DNA of 64,000 nt, from contig DIWU01000008.1 of assembly GCA_002428525.1 (NCBI GenBank), positions 1-64,000 on the forward strand, written 5' to 3'. Numbering within the stretch: the stretch's first letter is position 1; each line of letters opens with the position of its first letter. Under the pieces are notes generated by a model. It was not told the DNA's origin. It was given only the letters and a program-made list of their open reading frames with translations, and made no database searches. The position numbers and the translations under genes are program-made. This DNA comes from a bacterium UBP14_UBA6098. GTDB taxonomy: Bacteria > UBP14 > UBA6098. Shown piece by piece: positions 55,201 through 62,070 of this stretch.

Positions 55201-55529
55201 ATGTCACGCCCGGAACGCACAAGCTGGTCGCGAACAGAATCGCGATTCCGGAAGCCTTCGCGCTTCGTCAGAATACGCCGAACCCGTTCAATGCTACGAC
55301 AGTCATCAACTACGAGCTTCCCGTGAACTCCGAGGTCAACCTCGAGGTTTACAGCCTGCTCGGCCAGAAGGTGACAACGCTCGTCAGCGGCGAGGTTGAG
55401 GCCGGCTACAGGTCGGTCGTCTGGGACGGCACCGATTCGGAAGGCAAGGTCGTTCCGACAGGCATCTACTTCTATAAGCTCGAGGCTGGTAGCTTCAAGG
55501 CTACCGCCAAGATGGCTCTGATGAAGTAA
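46242..55529 (+). CDS. Giant secreted multidomain protein with T9SS-type C-terminal sorting domain
   Basis: 3095 codons from GTG 46242, or 3068 residues from ATG 46323. The second start is preceded by aaggag and gives a classic signal peptide (IYAALLLGLLLSVGAVFAQ). The first has an aggagg and adds a 27-residue basic extension. The body is acidic, rich in Trp, Tyr, Asp and Gly, and looks like a chain of Ig-like beta domains (joints such as LSGPIAELTCP, DMQAPTAVFLDP, IDIEDPIVDGD). Near 2730-2840 two WNLIG segments recur. The last ~90 residues (ALRQNTPNPFNATTVINYEL to the terminal Lys) are a FlgD-like sorting domain. It is probably a surface or S-layer-like cargo; no enzyme motif is seen. Confidence 0.88.
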   Translation: MESVSAKKMSVMKTIENRTKRRKEKGVMKNSIYAALLLGLLLSVGAVFAQGSGSDWQYCNAFNVVSPAGTPGGPVYGTQLPSIYTTDYSSVTSFTPVSAWRRGAFEVGSDGFESPVRMSHDNVVLRLDMLSGTDNKEIRGITLTIWGSRDFDPNEDLTPILPPDAAAHYGVDPTEADTLTGVQFYIDKGASAGSDVNILDRIDIMGIAEQIATDPITLYLDHFDPTLTDVLTPESQWTMVSSTGGPYTGWKKWQTTIYFRDGIAVPYEGTFNSERYGLEFYRIWIALQMAGCHDCCGESGMERYPGDGGIEGISNADSFFIEIESRNDIIVYRNYGSIFNRVDMTATLTDVVWNNPFPAPADASRWARSEMIKGWDEISPYIANLYPRDEVSTNDWISDILCDEENDSIFTADSVQPIAIVAWDKGTCVDSAFMEIRYINDSFYGLTPPTNFPARIDSISWRSPLNFPYDTANGDITTGWQWNLKHSYRNPGDWSWGTTGWSGMSSSWTEAWANEVCGMDAFCGKDTFVVTIGRDSTGNYFPPFIDGAYVQVTFRVFSRTNNFRYDRPGFFSPGVVNDTVWTFKVDLSGPIAELTCPSAEGHDGETREFATNARRDNIEGEWINWRWLADSLPTLHIDLTDKYQDVHDTQNHGITTWAGGFGGAGMNWRNFELTLQIQHCDGEWSEIYLDETDLGYGLWVDEANNGFEAQMIVNFEELVEHHPGWAGIVPFESGDFVYVILTELVDDPDYGQGSQGGGVADIYPRDSWGTTGGADGNYGTQNRLGRNHVPVIADVIGVAPGYTTYAYDTLAILRIDLEGPTAPDTFFYPPKEWVTSDSFQIITLNIYDQIGCDEWDMNVDLPLSDSASIYHRISGIYSGSTDQEARICMNLKVRGCDGSWHPYYHSAAYGGSVPDGRNFCVGEPDAIALDVTKKFNEWGVRLTYDPYRRMPTQAHFRPGDEVCVTVYAWDNAITTCQSEPGTAGPVTGWDDDNDPWVGTYPLYCSDGTIGHTVDYLVPSRNEGYDRLDPDYLYHTVSHIARWTFYVDCHAPIFTDANLGGFCNDTMFFKFKDVSANVHGMYCDNWVAKIGEMHGEFVEGADIVITFTDTLTAGGPYTDEIIFQDLKFYDVHVAYHAIPGREYQYYYAQLVPDPTEVRGAILKLYGDGSDATCNFFQPHDKVVWKLYAGDSPDVPWYPASSVTVSGGTYRWFHTYDPYSSPTSSFMAWRYGRNDYTGENVDTLGVSYWLDVPDMHDWNNPNWALIQTDSFVIQSETWLNSVMWFNDGAYDAYQTAADYNYPPDLTGKYKTMFSAWTGYYLDWELAREDGDMEAYSEMEETDPYVDFYAKDLNFIVAEIYTCTDSIIWECLAGSDPDEDTLTGRVPHVVLELRDAAGSLVWTIDEWYDCDCIPCFLKYYPERSGCVDWGRLHIGPIDQDSVWLYTIRRIDTLETEPELVTDTVLGYLDGDKLDVTLTFNVREPNDFGLAANYTKHVFNWMYEIDMQAPTAVFLDPSGTTGYEEVNCHLVHDENNEIRLRLEDIYDTGVGCAPGLTVAPGWSTVWPIPAVQPSSDWVKYFYNTTVPEPAGLTYNPGTEPYYYWTSDGYEVHNCAREAFVARSMDMGMAISIYHGLNRSGSVPTPVTTSLTRDTIFIADSIYAEAVIQDRLGNTQLVSSKKMGLDNTTPKVKGFALATMDRAVIGTDSLGAPIYGDPTINNWNDDLFKLPWSVPDQDSIVGIYNFSDVCTVLVRLWFNDNMDMREADHLYGHIVRFQPQGWTHWFPVLPLETVAAGVGGLRYPMAQYYVDYRDVTVGYSRPAPEGEIAPETPGSAEAYDAGWNSDREWIGYMVLAGSGAMDGIGKLRVQGFDDNANNYMMAVEYPIRIVTGMPWGMTLEWPRVDVYDTAPTYPWDGRPSDVDRITGWSTSGEYLEDSTRCGFNVDSRKKEVTGYWDNSLAETDSVVFKMWWTDTPHPAGTVLTTGYTYHWVEDNMHSPNIWIEDGNTWVAIPTEDIDILHEYYNTLGGAPTLYSNNQKYLHIVMEAYSRFRPVDPFLTTTKLNVLVDNKRADPELVYVGGGQVIHGDHTVLPYGSTTLKLCWGGVDVYQIDKMAIWLHSLIDGTNYSLYPEGAYLDNFEQVRATTPLYFSPAESVICLEYSNPEGLPPGMWTVSWKAFDAIHNVIEYDGGITEYWTYYHPDCEFDFFDADTLTILRPPFVARGANLIDALKSVSENFAAIENSDDIYPWWLSDMENEWPDWPTWGWIDTDAIGSIDTLPDFYRIEEFQPLIQVTTFNNPDFTSSDPFLRAFTEAGGYLGDSLYVLLEYLPSDTNVRWVDLRISDYWGGPISGSNPEIVVRLERTSIYTVGERSFWVYKWTVDDQDNRYDGLVKIVATASTYSYVSSSYHDWDHVGYLLLDTYDPTYEVSMLRDDSTVPFRAVNPVEYPEEEYIWVVNEGRFNLIFNWDETIFDPAAPGDPVSYYNYSDYIYTRMWDYMRLSVDGLPNYGRYDDPNDHLESRLWDDQRDEYDIHNYFWRQPDYMAPFSPSSYDDATVAYTFSDKLAFFADDIYSYVWDVAAAPQGLTAQGIAYLMVKGRDAAGNILDYEEARIGEAKGKLVLIDIEDPIVDGDLIVATGETFTGFTGAFDDNFLGSNFTDLAGNGYVYVIVTDGSGATLGDTFWVDASGAVSSTPWIGASPEPGDLINVTAYDLAGNATTVTITVVPEEHCCTYELCPDWNLIGISVMPDPVPTIGEIFPGMTVYRMVDGDYVAVPPADLLVAGEGLAVYPTASTTVEICGVPVTEFTVDLVRGWNLIGAPWMNADFATPHTIPADAVDATETRIYNCGVDYVPTNMLWHCRGHLVMALEEATLYVPGDAGRKVVYTIKDTKIEPAFTGKLVSKSGELTFGAASGATVEFDRGIDRFAIPAHVGVGSVELGNGLDIDYRAVDNTIRWDVVADAAFEANIQMSTDEWTISYDGVVVADGSVINVTPGTHKLVANRIAIPEAFALRQNTPNPFNATTVINYELPVNSEVNLEVYSLLGQKVTTLVSGEVEAGYRSVVWDGTDSEGKVVPTGIYFYKLEAGSFKATAKMALMK

Positions 55530-55544
55530 AGCCAACTCTTAAAA

Positions 55545-55576
55545 GATGGGCGGTCCCTTCAAAGGGGCCGCCCATC
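55545..55576 (+). terminator. Strong hairpin after the giant gene
   Basis: A 13-bp stem (gatgggcggtccc / ggggccgcccatc, one G-T pair) with a six-base loop. No T-run follows, but a smaller hairpin (aaaatt-gc-aatttt) does. It may attenuate rather than stop transcription into the next giant gene. Confidence 0.6.
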
Positions 55577-55611
55577 GAAAATTGCAATTTTGATTTCGTT
55601 TTCTTTGTTCA

Positions 55612-58600
55612 ATGAAAAAAAGTTATTTCGAAAAAACATTCTTCATGAAAGGGGTAAGCCTTATGTTGAAAGGCAAGTTCGTTCTTATTGTAGCTCTTAT
55701 GCTACTTGCGGGGCTGGCTCTCGCCCAGAGTTGGTCCTATACCGTTGCCATTGAGCCGGTTGTCGGGGCAACGCATAATTTGACCTTTGGTGTCTCCGCC
55801 GGAGCCACCGATGGTTATGATGCATATCTCGATGTTCCCCATTTCACACCTCCAGATGGCAAGGGCGCTTTCTTCCCGCTGGCAAGCACTACATATCCCA
55901 AACTTTCCTGCGATATCCGCGGAAGGGATGTTCCCGCCGCTCTCAAGTATTGGGTAATGCGCGTCGAGGGCTATTACGGCCTCGATGACAAAATCGCCAG
56001 CTGGGATCCGACAATCCTTCCCGACGCCGGTTTGTTCTCCATCGCATCGAAGACCGTTATGGAAGATGTGAACGACATCGCCGCCGACGCATGGATCGAT
56101 ATGTCCACAGTAGAAGAATTTGCGTTCGGCCCCATCAGGGATGTTGTTATCCGCTATATGCCAAACGAGATGTTCGACGATCAACCGCCCTATGTCACCG
56201 GCTTCAACCCGATTAACGGCACGGCCGGTGTCACTCTCGACGCGGCTATCCAGTTCGATGTCAAGGACAATATCACCGGCGTCGATCCGGCTTCCATCGT
56301 TGTCATGCTTTGGAACGATGCCGAGCCGACACCTGTCGATGTCACCGAGGAAGTCGTTTGGACCCCGATCGTCGGCGGATATCGTGCGAACCTCACGCCG
56401 GTTGATATGTGGCCTGAGCTTTCCGTCATTAACTATTCCGTCACGGCTTGCGATCTCGCGGACCCCGCGAACTGCATGGCCGAGCCGGTCGAGGTCAGCT
56501 TCACGACCACAGAATTCATTGAGGACGAGGATCCCCCGCAATTCTACAATTTCGATCCCGTCGAGAACGACACCACCGTCGATATCGATCAATGCATTCT
56601 TGTTTCCATCAGAGACAACGAGAGCGGCGTCGATTCCAGCTCGATCGTTCTTATCGTGAACAGCGTCACGATCCCTCGCGCCGACTACACAATTACCGAG
56701 CTTGGCACCGGCATTATGAGATACTCGGTTGAGTATTGCCCGCCCGGCGGAATGACCTATTCCACTTGGTATGAAGTTGAAGTTAGCGCTTCGGATTTGG
56801 CCGACACCCCGAACAGCGACGATGCAACATGGATGTTCAGGACAAAGGCCCCCGGCGATCTTCCGGAGTTCACCTATCAGCTTCAAGTGAATTCGACAAC
56901 CGGTTCCGAAACTGCAACGACTAACCTTTGGATCGGGCTCGACACTGACGCTTCCGAGAATTACGACTCTGGCTTCGATGTCCCGCAGTTCCTGATCCCC
57001 GGTCGCGCTCGCGGCTATTTCCCGATTATGGATCCGACCTATCCCTCGATCACCGCTCTTTCGACCGACATCAAGAAGGCCGATTACGGTATCAAGCAGT
57101 GGATAGTCGATGTCTTCGAGCCGGGAACTAACCTCACGCTGGATTGGAATAACGACGCCCTTCCGCTTTCCGGGACCGGCGCGAGCTTCCAATTCGCAGT
57201 GGCCAACCGCGGCGATGTTCCTACCGACTTCGTTTCGATGGAACTCTACGGAACAGCCAATTTCAACTCCGCCCAGCAGGTGCATATTCGCCTTCTTCCG
57301 GGCGGCGGAACAGACACAATTCCACCCGCTGTCCTCAATATCTCTCACGAGGGCGATGGCGCCGATGTCACAGCACCGCTTTGCTTCGATATCGTCGATG
57401 TCGCCAGCGGAGTTGATATGTCCAGCTTCACGCTTGTTATCAACGGATCCGAGGTATTCGATTATACTACAAGCGTGGTTTCGGGTGGATATCATATCTG
57501 CTACATCCCCGCTCTCGGCTGGTCCGATCTGACAACCTACACAGTCGATCTTCATGTCGATGATAATGCCCCGGTGCCGAATCATCGCCACAAGATTTGG
57601 ACCTTCCGCACAGGCTCGATGGTTTGCGGGCCGGAATTCGAACTCGGCCTCACATTCACCTATAGTGATGGAGTAGAGGCGATCAACTTCGGCATGGATA
57701 CGGACGCGAGCGACAACTTCGATGTAGCTTTCGACGAGATCCTTCCCCCGCCGAGCCCGTCGGCCTCCGGATACTACTTCGCGAATTCATTGGCCACGCC
57801 TTACAACAGGCTCGCGACCGATGTCCGTAACAACTGCTCCTTAGGTAGTATTTGGCAAGTCGCGGCGGTTGACGGCGACCTTACCGTCAATGTCACATGG
57901 AACACAAGTGCCCTGATATTCAGCGATACTAGAGTCACTATATACTATAAGATTCTGTCGATCGTCGATCCCCAGCCCGATAGGCCCTATTCCGATGATA
58001 CTTGGCTTGTCTTGAACGACGAAACCTCGGTGAATTATAACAGCAGAACCCAGACCCTGTGGCTCTCTGTTGATTATCCGCCGGAAGTCGTCGTCGAGAA
58101 CTTCAATATCACCGGAACTGTCACCGTCTTCGGTGAGGACGACAATAGCGGCGTTCGCGTTCAGGTTATCGGCGGTTCTTGGGCCGAGACCGGCGCGGAC
58201 GGCGCTTACGGCTTTATGAACCTCCCGCTCGGTTGTGTCGTGCTGACCTACACCTACGGCACATGGCCGGTCGTTACAGACACGGTTTGCGGCACTGTCT
58301 CCGGCGAAACTATCATTAATGATGTCACTGTTTATCCCCCGGGACAGAGGGTTTACGGTCGAATCACCGTTAACGGCACCCCGGAAGCCGGTGTGACAGT
58401 TGTTGTTACCCCGACAGCCGGCGGCGATCCGTTCAACGCCTTCACGCTTCCCTCCGGCGACTACAACTTCCCGCTTATTCCCTCGGGAACCTATGACATG
58501 ACCGTCAGCTACCCCGGCTATCCGGTTTGGGACACGACCTTCACGGTCGCCTCCACTGATGTTCAGATCAACCACAACCTCGTTCAGGTGCCCGTTCCGG

Positions 58601-60375
58601 TTTCCGGTATCGCGAGATTGGCCGGCACCCCGAGCGAAGGCATCGCGATCTATGTCGATGGCACGCCGTCCGGTGTTGTCTCCGGCGTTGACGGTTCGTT
58701 CACGGTGAATGTCCTCATCGGACTTCACACGATCTGCGGCCGTTATGCCGGCTATTCCGAGCCTTGCACGACGGTTAATGTTCCTCGCGAGGGCATGACC
58801 GGCATCAATCTGAATCTCGTTCCCGCTCCGGTTAACCTGCGCGTTCAGGTCGATCTCGGTAGCGGAACCGATGAGTCCGGCGCTTCGGTCACTCTCGTCG
58901 GTGTCGGAACCGAAACCACACCGACAAGCGGTGTCGTGAACTTCACCGGTGTCATGCACGGCGTCTATACGCTCAATGTTTCCGCGCCGTATCACAAGTC
59001 CGAGACTTTCACAGACATAAGCATCGTTGCGAACGATACGATCTCCGTCGCTCTCTGCTATCTCTCGCCTGTGACCGGCTTCTCCGCCGCCGGAGAGACG
59101 ATCATGAGACCGACGACTTCCCCACTCGCAATCGATCTTACATGGACAGCCGCACCGTCCACTTGTGCAGAACCCGATACATACTACATTTATCGTTCAT
59201 CGGCACCGTTCACAGACCCGAGTTCGCCCTTGGTGACCAATATCGCCATGGTCGCGGCTCCGGCGACGGCCTACTCCGACGAGACCATCGTCGATGGAAC
59301 CACCTATTACTACGACATCGCTGTCAAGTATGACGAGGCTTCGTTCTTCTCGCGCCTTGCCGGCAATCAGGAAGCTGTATCCCAGACTGTTGCGGACACC
59401 TTCGATGTCCTCATCATCGACTGGGACAACGGCGCAACACCCTGCGACGGCGGAACCCGCGGCGTCGGCGAATGGTGGCAGACCGCTCTTAACAGCTCGA
59501 CACTCGATATCGGTCTCAGCGTCAAGAAGACCCTCGACACAGTGACCGATCCGCTCGATGGTTATGATCTCACCGATTATGACCTCGTCGTGCTCGGTTT
59601 GGGCATCAATGACGCTGACAACACGACGCTTCCCACCTTGGCGCTCGATAAGCTCAATGCCTATCGCGCAACCGGCGGCAAGAAGCTCATCGTCGAAGGC
59701 CCGGATTTCGGTGCCGATTACGACGGCGAAGCGATCTTCGACAACATGCATCTGAACCTCGTCAACGACGGCGCACCGACATTCAATGTCGCCATGATTT
59801 GGGGAACGCCGACCCTTTGGGGCAACCCGGCTCGTCCCTACACCGTCGCTTCCTATGATTCCGCCGGCCTCGCAGACCGTTTGGTCGATGTCATCGCACC
59901 GACGAGCGGCATCACCTCGGCTATCGGCTGGGATCAGGACTCGGTTCCGAGAGTATTCTTCTACAACGGCACCTCGCAGGCTGTTATCGGCGCGATCTAC
60001 CTCGGTGGTCTCGACGATCCTACAACGACTCAGCTTCGCGCGGTCTCTGCCTACCTGTGGAAGCTCGGTTTCGAGAACGATTACATCAAGCAGGTCGATA
60101 ATGTTCGTCCCGCGGATATGGCGATCGTTGGAGCATTCCCGAACCCGTTCAACCCGGTCACAACCGTGAAGTTCGATGTTTCGGAGCCCTCGATGGTTAA
60201 CCTCACCGTGTTCGACATCACCGGAAAGAGAATCGAGACCCTCATCGATCTCGAACTCACTCCGGGAACCTACACGACGACATGGAATGCCACGAGCATG
60301 CCCAGCGGTGTTTACTTTGTTCGTATGGTTTCGGGTGGAAAAGAATCCACCTCGAAGCTCATCCTGATGAAGTAG
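55612..60375 (+). CDS. Large secreted protein: triple A/Ig repeats, CRD chain, T9SS-type sorting domain
   Basis: 1587 residues from ATG 55612; ATG 55663 (aaagggg upstream) gives a more normal signal peptide (VLIVALMLLAGLALAQ). Three copies of one domain (DGYDAYLDVP ~60, ENYDSGFDVP ~455, DNFDVAFDEI ~705) alternate with Ig-like domains (~189-300, 305-412, 570-670) starting DxxPP and holding SGVD. Residues ~833-1145 are CRD-like units (VYGRITVNGTPEAGVTVVV). A fibronectin-like piece follows, then a Rossmann-like domain at ~1264-1500 (FDVLIIDWDNG, YDLVVLGLGIND) as in gingipain/GATase-like folds without clear catalytic residues. The sorting domain starts AFPNPFNPVTTVKF. It is probably surface-exposed cargo, partner of the preceding giant. 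Confidence 0.87.
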   Translation: MKKSYFEKTFFMKGVSLMLKGKFVLIVALMLLAGLALAQSWSYTVAIEPVVGATHNLTFGVSAGATDGYDAYLDVPHFTPPDGKGAFFPLASTTYPKLSCDIRGRDVPAALKYWVMRVEGYYGLDDKIASWDPTILPDAGLFSIASKTVMEDVNDIAADAWIDMSTVEEFAFGPIRDVVIRYMPNEMFDDQPPYVTGFNPINGTAGVTLDAAIQFDVKDNITGVDPASIVVMLWNDAEPTPVDVTEEVVWTPIVGGYRANLTPVDMWPELSVINYSVTACDLADPANCMAEPVEVSFTTTEFIEDEDPPQFYNFDPVENDTTVDIDQCILVSIRDNESGVDSSSIVLIVNSVTIPRADYTITELGTGIMRYSVEYCPPGGMTYSTWYEVEVSASDLADTPNSDDATWMFRTKAPGDLPEFTYQLQVNSTTGSETATTNLWIGLDTDASENYDSGFDVPQFLIPGRARGYFPIMDPTYPSITALSTDIKKADYGIKQWIVDVFEPGTNLTLDWNNDALPLSGTGASFQFAVANRGDVPTDFVSMELYGTANFNSAQQVHIRLLPGGGTDTIPPAVLNISHEGDGADVTAPLCFDIVDVASGVDMSSFTLVINGSEVFDYTTSVVSGGYHICYIPALGWSDLTTYTVDLHVDDNAPVPNHRHKIWTFRTGSMVCGPEFELGLTFTYSDGVEAINFGMDTDASDNFDVAFDEILPPPSPSASGYYFANSLATPYNRLATDVRNNCSLGSIWQVAAVDGDLTVNVTWNTSALIFSDTRVTIYYKILSIVDPQPDRPYSDDTWLVLNDETSVNYNSRTQTLWLSVDYPPEVVVENFNITGTVTVFGEDDNSGVRVQVIGGSWAETGADGAYGFMNLPLGCVVLTYTYGTWPVVTDTVCGTVSGETIINDVTVYPPGQRVYGRITVNGTPEAGVTVVVTPTAGGDPFNAFTLPSGDYNFPLIPSGTYDMTVSYPGYPVWDTTFTVASTDVQINHNLVQVPVPVSGIARLAGTPSEGIAIYVDGTPSGVVSGVDGSFTVNVLIGLHTICGRYAGYSEPCTTVNVPREGMTGINLNLVPAPVNLRVQVDLGSGTDESGASVTLVGVGTETTPTSGVVNFTGVMHGVYTLNVSAPYHKSETFTDISIVANDTISVALCYLSPVTGFSAAGETIMRPTTSPLAIDLTWTAAPSTCAEPDTYYIYRSSAPFTDPSSPLVTNIAMVAAPATAYSDETIVDGTTYYYDIAVKYDEASFFSRLAGNQEAVSQTVADTFDVLIIDWDNGATPCDGGTRGVGEWWQTALNSSTLDIGLSVKKTLDTVTDPLDGYDLTDYDLVVLGLGINDADNTTLPTLALDKLNAYRATGGKKLIVEGPDFGADYDGEAIFDNMHLNLVNDGAPTFNVAMIWGTPTLWGNPARPYTVASYDSAGLADRLVDVIAPTSGITSAIGWDQDSVPRVFFYNGTSQAVIGAIYLGGLDDPTTTQLRAVSAYLWKLGFENDYIKQVDNVRPADMAIVGAFPNPFNPVTTVKFDVSEPSMVNLTVFDITGKRIETLIDLELTPGTYTTTWNATSMPSGVYFVRMVSGGKESTSKLILMK

Positions 60376-60393
60376 TCTGAAGCAACAAAAAAA

Positions 60394-60425
60394 AGCCCTT
60401 CGCAAACGCGAGGGGCTTTTTTTTT
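60394..60425 (+). terminator. Rho-independent terminator after the second giant gene
   Basis: Stem agcccttcgc / gcgaggggct (60394-60403, 60408-60417, one G-T pair) with an AAAC loop, followed by nine T's and preceded by A's, so it may work in both directions. Confidence 0.92.
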
Positions 60426-60442
60426 CTTTTTGAAGATAAGCG

Positions 60443-60472
60443 TTGACATTTAGAGCTATAATGTAATATATT
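60443..60472 (+). promoter_or_regulatory. Sigma-70-type promoter for the DUF4388 gene
   Basis: TTGACA (60443-60448), 18 bases, TATATT (60467-60472), about 33 bases before the ATG at 60505. Confidence 0.65.
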
Positions 60473-60504
60473 TAAGACTATAAACATCTTTGATAAGGAA
60501 AAAT

Positions 60505-61677
60505 ATGGGATTTGAAGGAAACCTTTCGAGTGTTGGATTCGCAGATATCCTTCAACTGCTCGCTATGGGCAAAAAAACTGGAACCCTTTTCATCGAAAGA
60601 GGGGAAAGCAAAAAGGACATCTGCTTCAAAGAGGGATCGATTATATGGGCTACCTCCAACAACGACCTCGAATTGCTCGAGAATAACCTCCTGAAACAGA
60701 ATAAGATACAAAAAGGGGATCTCGTTAAAGCCAAAGAGGTTATGGAGTTAACCGGAAAAAATCTCCCCAGCACCCTCGTGTTCTTGGGTCTTATGACAAA
60801 AGAAGAGATCGCCGAGATGATGATGAAGCATGTCGAGAACATTATCTACGAGATCTTCAGCTGGGATGACGGCGCTTTCGTCTTTAAGGACAAAGAGCTT
60901 CCCGACACCGAGCAGGTGATCAATGCGCTGAATACAATGAGCATACTGATGGAAGGCACGCGCCGTATCGACGAATGGAATCGGATTAGAAATACAATCC
61001 CCCGCGAAAACACGATAATGAAGGTGGTTCAAAGCAACCTCAACCAAAACGACGAGGTGCGCCTCACCTCTACCGAAGCGAGAATTCTGAGCCTAATCGA
61101 CGGCCAGCGCTCGATCGAGGAAATCAAGGAGAAATCCCCAATCGACGAACTCGAGTCCGCCCGTGCAATCTATGGCCTTATGATGAGCGGCCTGATTACA
61201 ACCTCCGGAACAAAAGAGAGCACAAAGGGGAAATTCGAGGAGAAAAAAACAGCTGTTAATATCATGATTAAAGTTTATATCGCAATCTTCGAGATAATAC
61301 ACGAGGAGATCAGCATCAAGATTGGTAAGGCCGGCGAGAAAACGATGATCAACGCCTTCAAAGAGGCCTCAAAATCCCATCCAGTCCTCAATAACCTCGC
61401 GGTGACCCCCGACGGACGATATGACTTTATTAACTTCGCAACACTTTCAGAACGATTGCCCGAGGAGAGCAGAATTCATATTATGTCCAGCGGCCTTGCG
61501 GGGTTGCTCGATTCTTGCTTCGAGAAACTCGGGTCGTCGGTCGGCTCGAGGCAGGTCAAGTCTTGTCTTTCAAAGATAATCAACCGAATAGGCGTAACCT
61601 TGACCGACAACAAAGAGCTACTTAGAAAATATAGTATTTATGAAGACCTCTTCAGAGTGCTTCAGATAAACAAGTAA
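60505..61677 (+). CDS. DUF4388 (PATAN-type) domain protein
   Basis: 390 residues. The N-terminal ~100 match DUF4388: GNLSSVGFADILQLLAMGKKTGTLFIE, then ICFKEGSIIWATSN. A helical segment follows (LMTKEEIAEMMMKHVENIIYEIFSWDDGAFVFKD), then a winged-helix-like piece (TSTEARILSLIDGQRSIEEI). The C-terminal ~130 residues are helical. DUF4388 proteins act in signalling, gliding or polarity pathways, often with small GTPases or response regulators. A cytoplasmic role is expected. It is preceded by its own promoter and followed nine bases later by a membrane protein gene. Confidence 0.82.
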   Translation: MGFEGNLSSVGFADILQLLAMGKKTGTLFIERGESKKDICFKEGSIIWATSNNDLELLENNLLKQNKIQKGDLVKAKEVMELTGKNLPSTLVFLGLMTKEEIAEMMMKHVENIIYEIFSWDDGAFVFKDKELPDTEQVINALNTMSILMEGTRRIDEWNRIRNTIPRENTIMKVVQSNLNQNDEVRLTSTEARILSLIDGQRSIEEIKEKSPIDELESARAIYGLMMSGLITTSGTKESTKGKFEEKKTAVNIMIKVYIAIFEIIHEEISIKIGKAGEKTMINAFKEASKSHPVLNNLAVTPDGRYDFINFATLSERLPEESRIHIMSSGLAGLLDSCFEKLGSSVGSRQVKSCLSKIINRIGVTLTDNKELLRKYSIYEDLFRVLQINK

Positions 61678-61686
61678 GGAGCGGTT

Positions 61687-62067
61687 ATGAGAAATCACTT
61701 GATAGTGTTGTTGGCCCTCGGGATTTTCACATTGTTGTCCACAACGCTTTTCGGGCAGATCGTTTCCAACGAGACCACGCACGGTTCTATCTCAGAAACG
61801 GTTATCGACACCCTCGCCCTGCTGTTCTTGCTTTTCGGGACATACTTTGCATGGGACCTTTACAGTATGATGAAGGGCGGAGAGCTTGCAGGCAGTTGGG
61901 GTTGGCTCTCCGGTGCGTCTGTGATTTTCGCGATTATAAAGATTATCGAGGTCGCGGGTAGAGCGGGATACTTCCCCGTGCCGGCGACTGTGATTTCATT
62001 CGGGTATTTATCTGTCGCGTTCTTCCTCTTCATGGGGTTTATGAAGCAGAGGAGGACGTTGGGGTAG
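61687..62067 (+). CDS. Small membrane protein
   Basis: 126 residues. An N-terminal hydrophobic segment with a possible cleavage site (LSTTLFGQIVS), then three helices (about 40-60, 72-92 and 98-118) and a basic end (MKQRRTLG). No family is recognised. The aaggagcg Shine-Dalgarno supports the ATG. It is co-transcribed with the DUF4388 gene and converges with the kinase-like gene, three bases apart. Confidence 0.65.
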   Translation: MRNHLIVLLALGIFTLLSTTLFGQIVSNETTHGSISETVIDTLALLFLLFGTYFAWDLYSMMKGGELAGSWGWLSGASVIFAIIKIIEVAGRAGYFPVPATVISFGYLSVAFFLFMGFMKQRRTLG

Positions 62068-62070
62068 GGC

